From Allodiplogaster sudhausi (lineage: Eukaryota; Nematoda; Chromadorea; Rhabditida; Diplogasteridae), in contig CALZFC010000032.1 in NCBI GenBank assembly GCA_945643635.1, positions 169,501 to 233,500 on the forward strand: a stretch of DNA of 64,000 bases. The letters are read 5' to 3'. Within the stretch, counting starts at the first letter, position 1, and each line of letters opens with the position of its first letter. Shown here piece by piece: positions 24,193 through 33,330 of this stretch. The notes beneath the pieces are model-generated. The model did not search any database. It had not been told where the DNA came from and was given only the letters and a program-made list of their open reading frames with translations. A program made the translations under genes and the position numbers.

Positions 24193-24743
24193 GAAAAATA
24201 CATATGTACCTTACTTTCTTCATTGATTTTTTTTAGTTAAAGTGCACACATTTAGAAATAAAGATTTGCTTTCCTATATTTTTCATAAAAGAATTATACA
24301 TGAGAATGTTATTTGTTTAAGTAAAAAATTAATAGATGAAAATGGCGCTGGTATATTATTAACACGTGACGTCTCGAAGAAGGTTTGCGGTTCGGGACAA
24401 GTGGCGGGCGCGCGCGGCTTGCTTGGATCGATAGCTAAATTTCTTGATTTTAGACAATATCTCCTTTCTGAACTTTTTTCGTCTAGTCGAAACCGTCACT
24501 AACTTAATCATAGTTTTAGAATATTCTCTCTAAAATCTTTCTAGGCAAGAGTGCTTCCTCGTTCAAGGCGCATACTAGCCTATGGTCATCCCTAGGGACT
24601 TCTTTCATTGGCCGTGAAAAGGACGAAAATACGGCGCATTGCGTCAAAAATCAGTTGATTTTCTGTTATTCGAGATATAATTGAAGGTCACAGGTCGTAA
24701 ATTGGTGAGACAGATCAGAGATACGCTTTCATTCTAGTGGACT
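23863..24743. other. Intergenic, 3' of the lectin gene
   Basis: A CT microsatellite at about 24160-24193; otherwise no feature I can support. Confidence 0.5.
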
Positions 24744-27279
24744 CTAAACGTTCTGTTCTATTCTCGGCCGGGCATCGAACCCGGGCTCTTTGGACAACTC
24801 TGCGAACCCCTTAGCCATTAGACCACAGAGGCATACGTATGTATGTGTACCCGGTCGTGTGCAGGCGTACGGAAGGCGACTGGTCGCGCAGTTGTTGCTG
24901 ACCCATTCTCCGGCCGCTGCGCTCGTCTCCATAGCGGTGCAATGGCCAAAGGCGTCGAGAGGAAAGCCTGTGCTCATTGTGCTACAACTCTTATCAAAGA
25001 AGGTACATATGTAGGAAGCCAGAGTTCATTATATGCTACCATAGTGCTTGAAATCGTGTTTAGAGAGACCGTCCATGGACCTTAAACACTACCTTAACCT
25101 TCAAGAAAATAATTGGCAGTGCAGTAAGGTGCTGAGACCTAGACAGTTAAGTACGGGGGAGTTTGAGCTCCATGGACAGCCTCTTTAAATGTGATATCGT
25201 TTATGGCATAATATTTAGAGAAGATGTAAAATATCCCAATCACATAATATGTATGAGGCGCCCAACGGGGAAAAAGTGTTGTCTACCTATCAAAGGTAGG
25301 TAGGCAAATAATACACTTATGTACATATATGTATGCTAAGGTAGTGGTGAATAATATGCTAGAGTAATGCTAGAGATCAAGTATAGGGAGGCTGTCTACG
25401 GACCTATGTAAGAAACTCCTGTAACCCTCAAGAAAATAATGACCCTTCCATGTTACCCAAAAATCTGGGCAACGAGAAGCTGTAATAAAAGAGCCAGAAT
25501 ATGCTGTGGATTGCTTGGTTTATGAATATTGATCTTCTATAAAAAAAATTCTGGTATTTCGTTTGTTCTGGCCTCCTCAAACCTTTCGCAAAGTTGGTGT
25601 AGTTGACGTGACTTTCGTCGGTCCATGCCATCTGGTGGGCGCTCGAGTTTGTCATGAGACCGATGTGCATGCCTTGGGTGTAGCCAAGCGCGTGCGCCTT
25701 CCGTGCCATGAAGTCGTTCATCTGCCATAACAAAAAACACGTCTTAGTATTAGAGTTCTGTTTAGAAGAATCATGAAAATTTGGTTTCTGAGAATTTGTC
25801 TTATCGTTAGTACTTGATTTTTGTTAATAATTTTTTTTTTAATATTTCTGTGGTCACAAATACAGGATTATACATATATATTATATATATATATATACAT
25901 ATATAAAATATATATAGATAACTTGTGACGCGCCTCTTTGCTATGAAAGGCAGCAAGGTGAGCCCACCGGTCCTCGAGGCATTGCTGCTCTGCATCATTC
26001 CAAGTTGCCTGACATTACGAGATATTTCCGCATTAGCAATAGCGGCAACAAATGATGTTTACATACAAGTGCAGATCAGAATATGAGCGGATAATTTCAG
26101 TAAGAGTTTGGAATTTAATGAAATATCTTGTGCGGCTTGCATAGTGCACATCTTTCTCACCAGCGACGAACTCTTACTCACACTCATTGTCAGTGATTTG
26201 TCTTGCTTATCGAAATTTGGTTACAGAAAAACCACACTACTCGATGCCTGCTCTTAATCTCTCCGCTTTTCTGAGAATCCACTCAAATACCCCTCTTGAA
26301 TGAAACTTGAAGCAGCTTGTATCGTAGATCGCGACGTATTCGTAATCGTCACAGGCAGTATCTATAAAGGATAATATCTAGAAGAATTCGGTAGGGGTGG
26401 CCGGCACAAACACCCAAGAGTGGCCGCCTTGGGAATTTTGGAAGAAAAAAACTTAAAACAAGAAAGTAGCTAAAAATTCATGTATGTGTTTAGAATGCAG
26501 CGTCAAAAAAAACATGTACATTGCTTAATTTGCTGGCACTTACCATTCATTCGTTGAACATGACAAATGGATGCGAAAGCCGTGGTAATCCCGGCCTGAA
26601 ACCAGTATCCCCAAGGTGTCATGTAATAGCGAAAGTCTCGACTGTAACAGTCTGCAAAAGAAATTCGCAGTACTTTATTTTTGCATCTCCACAATTTTTC
26701 ATAAAAGATTAGACGAGCGCACCTTTCGAACCAGTAGTTGTGTTTGTGTAATTGAGCGCCGTGTCGTCGACCCACTGCTCCTTCGGGTCGCACGTGAGGC
26801 CAATGTAGACATTGTCTATTCCTTGCGAATTCAACAGATAACGTCGAAGTCCCTCATTGTACTGAAAAAAGATCCGAGATTCGAGTTATGCGTCATCAGT
26901 GAGTCAACACTTCATCTGGTTCGGTAATAAGAAATTTTTAATAAAAAAAAACTTTTTTTTAACAGCACGAAAGTCAACAGGTATGAATTTGACTTTTTCT
27001 GAAGACTGTAGTAGCGTCACCACATGCTTTCCTTCCTTTATTCACGCAAATGTGTATTTTAGACTCCTTTAAATCGCCTGAAAGTTAGGAAAAAAAGAGA
27101 AATACCTGGGCGGTATGAATGGACACCAAATGGCCGCCGTAGCCAACGCACTCTTTTTCTGCATCGTCAAACGATTTTTTCTCTAACATACGCAAGCAAT
27201 CGCCATTGACGACGGGTTCAGAGCCGGTCGGGCACGATGACAACACGAGTGCTGAACAGAGAGTGATGGTAATAAACAT
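24744..27279 (-). CDS. Secreted protein with two C-type lectin-like domains
   Basis: Exons (minus): 27279-27106, 26861-26723, 26651-26544, 26361-26291, 26008-25934, 25721-25583 and 24967-24744. Exon 1 has a signal peptide (MFITITLCSALVLSSC) and the start of CTLD1 (CLRMLEKKSFDDAEKEC, GGHLVSIHTA). Exon 2 has YIGLTCDPKEQWVDDTALNY and exon 3 the WFQAGIT...ICHV end. Exon 4 (DTACDDYEYVAIYDTSCFKF) opens CTLD2, exon 5 gives TWNDAEQQC and HLAAF, exon 6 HIGLMTN and AWTDESHVNYTNF, exon 7 GHCTAM, GEWVSNNC and LPYAC. Phases agree at all junctions except exon 5/6, where I find only a weak GC donor (GAG then GCGCGT). The last exon reads through a tRNA-derived repeat to its stop; alternatively it is spliced at GTACAC (about 24844). 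Family role: extracellular carbohydrate or ligand binding, often innate defence; inference here. Confidence 0.75.
24762..24833 (-). repeat. tRNA-derived SINE-like sequence
   Basis: On the minus strand there is an A box (TGGTCTAATGG, 24825-24815) and a B box (GGTTCGATGCC, 24781-24771). The T stem CCGGG/CCCGG is perfect, but the acceptor and anticodon stems are imperfect. The overall order resembles tRNA-Glu. It forms part of the 3' coding frame of the lectin gene. Confidence 0.65.
25059..25188. mobile_element. MITE with GTCCATGGA ends, copy 1
   Basis: Left end TTTAGAGAGACCGTCCATGG, right end CCATGGACAGCCTCTTTAAA: imperfect inverted repeats around about 90 bp. Lies in the last intron of the lectin gene. 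A second copy is at 52485-52604 and a single end at about 25386-25437. Confidence 0.65.
25386..25437. repeat. Partial GTCCATGGA-type MITE end
   Basis: Begins GGAGGCTGTCTACGGACC and shares CCTCAAGAAAATAAT with the copy at 25059. The other end is not seen. Confidence 0.45.
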
Positions 27280-27637
27280 AAAGAGCCCTGAACTCGCAGT
27301 GTTACTAGGATGCGATTGAAGCGTTATAGTGTATATTATAGGAGTGAAAAGTGATTTTGGATATCAATGGTCGTCTTTTCAAGTTTTTTTTTGCTCCATC
27401 TTCGTCTATTTGAAGCACTCGTCGAAACCTTAAGACCAGAGGCATTATGTAGGGAAAATAGCCCTTAAAGAAGCTACCTAACAGAATTAGGTCATATCTA
27501 ATGTACATACTTGGCAAGGATATGCAGAAAAGAAGAAGTAGAGATACGTCCATTGAAGAATGGATTAGAAGTTGCGCAGAAATGTTGTGCAGGAAGTTCA
27601 CCTGAATGTAGAGTCTAACATGACATAACACACTTTT

Positions 27638-27746
27638 TTAAGAGAGCCTCTCAGTTAGGGCCAAGGAGCGCCTGCCCTAGAAATTCATAATTGTTCTAGA
27701 ACCATGAAAACATTATGAGGGATGTGTCTAGTGTTCTTTTTTTTTC

Positions 27747-27779
<33 letters not shown>

Positions 27780-27917
27780 AAACTTTCTGACCGCCTAGAC
27801 TTCGTTATGAGCACTAGACACATCCCTCATAATGTTTTTATGGTTCTAGAACAATTATGAATTTCTAGGGCAGGCGTCCATAGCGGCCTCCTGAGTCTTA
27901 CAGAGAGGCTCTCTTAA
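27638..27917. mobile_element. Foldback element with TTAA ends (280 bp)
   Basis: Arms of about 95-105 bp are inverted copies: TTAAGAGAGCCTCTC on the left, GAGAGGCTCTCTTAA on the right, then matching GCCTGCCCTAGAAATTCATA and GGGATGTGTCTAGTG stretches. The loop is a poly-T/TTTC tract (27735-27770). There is no coding capacity. Confidence 0.85.
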
Positions 27918-28220
27918 GGATTTGCGCAATCGATGAAACGGTTCTCCGGTCAAATCTCCAAGGAATAACAACATGCAATCACCAATTAGACAATTACGGT
28001 TAATCTCGCTTCAACGTTTCTTTCTCTCCTACTATTTCACAAACTATTATTCGATAGATGCCTGCTAATAATGGAAGCGAGCCATAAAGTGAGGTCTTTC
28101 CGTTGGGAACATAAAGCAACGAAGTGAAATGTGAACTTATCAGAGATGTGCAGAATGAGTGTAAACATCTTTTTTTAGAGATAACAACGAATAGGTTCTC
28201 ACTAATTTTCCTCTCTATCT
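27918..28220. other. Intergenic with repeat sequence
   Basis: Sequence such as GATGCCTGCTAATAATGGAA is shared with about 22144-22200, so it is dispersed repeat. No gene seen. Confidence 0.5.
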
Positions 28221-28299
28221 ATCTATCTATCTGATCTATCTTTGATAACGAACTTGTGCGGCAGATTCTGGAAGAAGAAAGATGAAAGGGATGAAAAGA

Positions 28300-28508
28300 G
28301 AGTACAGTGAGAGAGAGAGAGCGAGAGAGAGAGCGAAAGAGAGAGCGTGTGTGAGAGAGACATAGAGAATGAAGAGAGCGAGTGAGAGAGACATAGAGGA
28401 AGAGAAAGAGAGAGAGAGAAGGAGAGAGGTAGAGAGAGGGGGAGAGAGAGCGAGCGAGACATAGAGAAGTAGAGGGAGCGAGTGATAGAGGGAGACAGAG
28501 AGAAAAAG
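28300..28508. repeat. GA microsatellite within the kinase remnant
   Basis: GAGAGA tract with GCGA/CATAGAG interruptions, directly 3' (minus strand) of the last kinase piece. Confidence 0.85.
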
Positions 28509-29090
28509 CCGACTTTGAAGACTTCCTTGTCCGGCATGTGCTGTTTGATGCGTGCGAACTGTTCGAGGCGCACATTACACTCTTCGGCCTCGTTCCGCTG
28601 TTGGCCCATCTACCGTTCTCCGACGACGTCCCAGGGCAGGCGGTCAACGAGATCCTCGATAGGATTTACTTATTCATTTATTTGACAGTTACTGATAGTT
28701 TTATCGCTCTATTAACCAGTTATTGATTGATTTTACTGTATTGACTACAGAGGGAAATTTCTAGAGGATCTCAGCGCGAGAACAAACATCAAACTCCAGA
28801 CGTCTTTCACTTTTGTATTATAAAGCATCCATTTTAATAACCACATATAATTCATTCTTTTTTTGCTTTTAATTTTAATTTTAATAACTTTATTTTTGTA
28901 TCACATGCACACGATCCTCACTTCAGCGCCGAGACGCTGGCATAGAGGGCGGTGCCACGGAAACCGGCCTTTAAAATCGAGAGATGCAGTACAGTAAGAA
29001 ACAGTAAACGAGGGATACAGGATATAGTACAAGGTATACAGTGAGCCCATTTGAGTGTCTGCGTGCTCTTATTGCCGATTGACCTCATGT

Positions 29091-29276
29091 AGCGTTATTG
29101 CCGATTTGGAAAAGGGGGTGAAGCGTTATTGCCGATTTAGAAAACGGGGTGGAGCGTTATTGCCGATTTAGAAAACGGGGTGGAGCGTTATTGCCAATTT
29201 AGAAAACGGGGTGGAGCGTTATTGCCGATTTAGAAAACGGGGTGGAGCGCTATTGCCGATTTGGAAAATGGGGGAG
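29091..29276. repeat. 31-bp minisatellite, six copies
   Basis: The unit begins AGCGTTATTGCCGATTTAGA and ends AAACGGGGTGG. Copies 2-5 are nearly identical; the first and last are diverged. It belongs to the TIR element. Confidence 0.9.
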
Positions 29277-29337
29277 GCATTGCAGATTACAACTCAAGGT
29301 GTTTAGGTGTAATCTGTATCTCAACTTGTAGAAAGAT

Positions 29338-29707
29338 TTATTCGACCAAGTCGATAAGATGAGGGAGACGGCCGTGGTTGAGACTGCGACCAAGTCCACT
29401 TAAATAGCTTCTCCTGATGTCGACTCTCTCCTGATTAGCCAGGGGGACGCATGCAGTGCAGATGAAGACGCAGTCGGACTTGTTCTGCCGGCGGAAGTTG
29501 AATGACATGCAGTAGTCGTCGTCGGGCATCGGGAGTCGGTAGACCAGTGCAGGGTGCTTGCTCACACGGCTCGGCCACACTGTTCCTTCCTTTCCACGGC
29601 GAAAGGTCCGCTGGCGTCGATGAAGACGAAGAAGAAGAAGAAGAAGGCGGTGGAGAAACGGTTGAAGGCAGCATTGTAAGTTGAGTGTTGTGAATAAGAG
29701 GACGCAA
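29338..29707 (-). CDS. Hypothetical protein inside the TIR element
   Basis: Two overlapping minus-strand frames. 29707-29435 begins with a Ser-run (PPPSSSSSSSSSTPADLSPW) and PWKGRNSVAEP. 29580-29338 reads YRLPMPDDDYCMSFNFRRQN, KSDCVFICTACVPLANQERV and ends LPHLIDLVE. The second frame, with F-x-F-R..., C and TAC, recalls zinc-finger domains such as FLYWCH found in transposon-derived proteins, but the match is weak. Joining the frames needs a frameshift or a very short intron, so the gene may be broken. Function not recognised. Confidence 0.35.
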
Positions 29708-30389
29708 AACCGGCTATATATACTGCCTAAGTACTCGCAGTTAAGTTACCACGTCATTAAGCACCGCCTCACGTTTATTTGCTCGTGATAATCGCTGTAT
29801 TTGAAGCAAGGCATTGCCTCTGGGAATGCCTTGCTTGTAATTGCTCTAATTGTACTCGACCATAGCATCGCTATGGTCGAGTACAATTATTCAGAGACTG
29901 AGCAACATATTCGGGAGCCGCATTTCCAAATCGGCAATAACGCTTCACCCCGATATCTGACCTACTTATTTTTTTTGGCAATAAAAGCACGCAGCCCATT
30001 TGAGTGTTCTGGCAATTGGAAAAAAAGAAATTCTCGCCGTCATTCTCGAGGAATTTGGCGAAACACAAGAGACGTTTGAAAGGGTACAAAAATTCCAACA
30101 TGCGAAAATGTGTTTGATTTTTTTTATAAAAAAATTATAGCCTCCAGGACAAGGTGTCCTCGGCTAACTTGGTGCATCCGGAAACAAAAGAGCTGGCAAT
30201 TCCTGAAATGACAGGAAGAAAACTGATTTTATTTTTAGAAGATAGACTGGGAGAGGTATAGAGTGAGACAAAATCTGACCTTAGACTCGGATGTCTATCT
30301 GGCGCGACTCCCTGCCACGCTCATCGCCCACGACCAGTTTGGCGGGCCACACGTCGCGGTGCACGAAGTCAATGTCGTGCGGCTGAGAA

Positions 30390-30605
30390 ACAGAGAGGAA
30401 GAGAGACAGAGACAGAGAGGGAGAGAGAGTGGGAGAAGGAGAGAGAGTGGGGGAGAGAGAGAGAGAGGGAGAAGGAGATAAAGTGGGGGAGAGAGAGGTA
30501 GAGAGAGAGAGAGAATTAGAGAGAGAGAGGGAAAGAGAGGGAGAGAGAGAAGAGAAGATGTCAAGAAAGGGAGTGTGAGAGTGAGAGAAAGTGAAGATAT
30601 CAAAG
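30390..30605. repeat. GA microsatellite
   Basis: Long GAGAGA tract with GGGAGA variants directly upstream (minus strand) of the kinase HRD exon. Open frames in it are low-complexity Ser/Leu runs and not genes. Confidence 0.85.
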
Positions 30606-30904
30606 TGAGAATGAGCTGGAAAGAGCATCTGGCCACTGCGCTTCTTGACTTTTCTCCGTAATTTTCCCAATTTTCCCTCTTTATAGTTTTACTTTTCTAA
30701 ATTATTAAATTGCTCCCTTATTTTATCTTTACTCTCTCACAATGCAGGAACTACTTTTTTTTAAAAATAATTGTTGAATATATGACGGTGCCAACTAAAA
30801 AATCCGCGTTTTTTGAGTTTTGACCTGTTTTGTGGGATTTTTGCAGCGTCTGCAAAAATATACATGTATTAAATTGCAGTTTTTTTGATCAACTTTTTTA
30901 TAAA

Positions 30905-31215
30905 AGTATGCAGAAATGTTAGTGAAATTTGAGCACAAAAGTACGTGTATAAAAGAGCTCAAAAACAGACCATAAAACTAGGCAAAAATATACGCGTACA
31001 AAAATGTGCAGAAAATATGAGCACGAAAGTACATGTACGAAAGTGCTACGAGTTTTCGAGCAAAAAAGTACGCGTATAAAAGTGCTCAAAAGTTTTGAGC
31101 AAAAAAGTACGCGTATAAAAAAAGTGCTCAAAATTTTTGCAGAAAAAAGCACGCGTACAAAAGTGCTCAAAAGTTTTAGGCAGAAAATGACGCGTATAAA
31201 ACTGCTCAAAAGTTT
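30905..31215. repeat. Degenerate tandem repeat, about 40-50-bp unit
   Basis: About six copies of AAAGTACGCGTATAAAAGTG followed by CTCAAAAGTTTTGAGC, with drift between units. It is open in both directions because of the repeat; no gene is implied. Confidence 0.75.
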
Positions 31216-31703
31216 GGGGAAGAACCCAGCTGCTACTTTTTAATGAGCTGGAATGAAATATGTCGCAAAAAATATACTTTGGAAATAGAATTCAAAATAA
31301 TAGGAACAGAAGCACCTGACAATTCATTGTGTAACAGATTAACTGATGAATGGTACATGAGAAGCTATTAGTACAAATAAACAAGATCAAAATAACTATA
31401 TGACTTGGCCATCACGGCCCCCGATCACATGATGTACAAAGTCCGCTGGCGAGAAGGCCTGGTCTTTTGACTCACAAAAGCGGGGTGAATATCCTCGTCG
31501 CTACCCTGCGACTCTTGTTCGATCTAAATATCAACCAATGACAACAAATTTTTATGTTATGGCATACGCCAACAAAACTTGAAGTGATAAAACATTAATC
31601 TCAAGAAGTTATCATGATAAAATTCAGCGAGAAAAAAAAACACCTGCCAAACGAGTTCCCGGACCGGCGCGCTCGCTTATGACGTCGCCATTCGTAGATG
31701 ACG
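31216..31703. other. Intergenic
   Basis: No gene or repeat I can support. Confidence 0.45.
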
Positions 31704-32208
31704 AGCGCTGTGAGTCGGGGATGAACTCATCTCATCTGAAAGAGTAAAACATCAAATCACAATCACAAAAATACGAAATAAATGCTGTGCCAAGTAAAAA
31801 GCCGAATATTTCGTTGAAAGTGAATTTATAGTACACTGAAAGTCTACTGTACATTGGTGAATAGTACTTACTCTGAATTGTAGTGTACTCGCACACTCTT
31901 CAGGGAAGCGCCTGAATAAAGTTATGCAACTTTTCATTCGGTTTTTATTTTTTTATTTTTTTAAAAGTATATTGCTCGAAAAAATACAAACTTAATTCAA
32001 GCATTGCTCTGAAGATTGTGCGAGTACACTACAATTCAGAGAAAGTACTATTCACCAATGTACAGTAGACTTTCAATGCACTATTAATTCACTTTTAACG
32101 AAATATTCGGCTTTTTACTTAACTCAGCATTTATTTCGTATTTTTGTGATTGTGATTTGATGTTTAACTCTTTCAGATGAGATGAGTTCATCCCCGACTC
32201 ACAGCGCT
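31704..32208. mobile_element. Large foldback element (about 200-bp arms)
   Basis: The left arm 31704-31903 (AGCGCTGTGAGTCGGGGATG onward) is an inverted copy of the right arm 32007-32208, with only scattered mismatches. The 103-bp loop is AT-rich. No coding capacity. A CT microsatellite (32214-32270) and then the S6 5' flank follow at once. Confidence 0.85.
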
Positions 32209-32213
32209 TTGTC

Positions 32214-32252
<39 letters not shown>

Positions 32253-32417
32253 TTCTCTCTTTCTCTCTTGCTCTGTTCAGACATGCTTTGATTTCACAGC
32301 CTCACCGTCGCCTCTTCTATCTCTTTTCAAATGACGTGAACTAATCATTTATTAGTTTGGCTCTATTTTCCCTACATGCCCCAGCCGTCACACGGAAGAT
32401 ACATGCAAGAGAAAAAC

Positions 32418-32439
32418 AGATATATAAAGACGCCTCATC
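32418..32439 (+). promoter_or_regulatory. Conserved TATA-like block of S6
   Basis: AGATATATAAAGACGCCTCA then TC, about 215 bp before the S6 start; the TATA core has one extra TA. Confidence 0.65.
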
Positions 32440-32652
32440 ACAGGCGTAGTTGTGAAGTCTACTGGGAGCCTGCCCTTCACTGTAAACCTCTGTTCTTGTT
32501 AACTATAAGCTTTCAAATTAAGTTTCAGAAAGTTATTACCAAAGGATTTTTTTCACAAATAAAATTTGGAACCTACCAATAACTCCCAATGCAATCTATA
32601 GCTGAATAGGTCTTGTTGATATACTTCTCGAACTTCATTTTGTCAGTGCATA

Positions 32653-33330
32653 ATGTGGAAAGTGGTCGTCTTCGTCCTCGCTCTCGCTACGCCTCTTCTT
32701 GCACAGCAGACGTGCGCCACTGCCGGCGGTGCTGGACGTTAGTAACTCCATTTTCAGCAACCCCACCCTATTTTCCATGCCCAATATCTTCTTGCTCACC
32801 CCGTTCTGCTGGATCTGTAATTGTGACTTTTATTCCCTACTGGAAACGGATGGGGATCAATGAGGAGAAGAGCAAGTTTTAAACAATGCTTTTAACAGCC
32901 TGCGTCACCAACAGCTGCCCCACGGGCTTTACTTGCATCACGGCGCAGAACATTTGCTGCGATAATAATCAGCTCATCCAGGTGAGGGCTAAAAGCAAGG
33001 AGTTTATGACAATTTTTTTTTTAACCTTCGGCGTCGGATTTCGAGAAAGGTTGAGTAGGGAATTACCTGGACAATGTTTAAGAAAGATTTATTGACTAGA
33101 CAACGTTTAGGGAACATGCCAGGACAACTACCGCTGCTGCTATCGGTATCGCAACCAGTGCGCGTTTAACACCCAGGTCAAGCATTAGAGTATGCATGCA
33201 CACGAGGGCTGGCAATAGGCAGACTATATGGACAATAATCGATTTAACATCATGTAGAATATATATTTTTTTCTTTATTCAGATTCGAAACATGTGCCAG
33301 CGAACCTGCGGTGTTTGCACGGTGGGATGA
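32653..33330 (+). CDS. Secreted Cys-rich/ShKT protein S6
   Basis: Exons 32653-32737, 32899-32981, 33111-33176 and 33283-33330. The frame, splice sites and Cys pattern are complete. Intron 1 contains GTTAGTAACTCCATTTTCAG-type sequence shared with S5, which separates the S5/S6 pair from the array genes and from S7/S8. Downstream of the stop the sequence continues into a diverged version of the S-gene 3' flank. The product should be a small disulfide-rich secreted protein of unknown target. Confidence 0.87.

Larger units (their letters stand above)
29059..29994. mobile_element. TIR transposable element with minisatellite and coding sequence
   Basis: Ends CTGCGTGCTCTTATTGCC and GGCAATAAAAGCACGCAG, 18-bp inverted repeats with one mismatch. 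It is flanked on both sides by CCCATTTGAGTGT (29046-29058 and 29995-30007), a 13-bp direct repeat that looks like a target duplication. Inside are a 31-bp minisatellite (29091-29276) that repeats the end-like motif ATTGCCGATTT, a minus-strand coding stretch (29338-29707) and a perfect 19-bp-arm palindrome (29848-29888). Minisatellite subterminal regions recall some Mutator-like elements, which give 8-11-bp duplications; assignment is uncertain. Confidence 0.75.
28223..30382 (-). pseudogene. CK1/TTBK-type protein kinase remnant
   Basis: Three recognisable minus-strand pieces. 30382-30281 gives FVHRDVWPAKLVVG, the catalytic loop, with the usual HRDxKPxN Lys and Asn replaced by Trp and Lys; it ends in a stop before any DFG. 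28968-28921 gives GFRGTALYASVSALK, matching the FRGTxxYAS motif of nematode CK1/TTBK-like kinases, then stops. The last piece (about 28660-28505) gives DRLPWDVVGER, an in-frame stop, then GQQRNEAEECNVRLEQF; the LPW motif fits the same family. The DFG segment and most of the two lobes are absent. The TIR element 29059-29994 and GA repeats lie between the pieces. I infer a decayed kinase gene. Confidence 0.65.

Noticed and set aside
29091..29276. CRISPR-like array (regular 31-bp repeats)
   Set aside because: Units are contiguous with no unique spacers, in a eukaryotic genome; it is a minisatellite.
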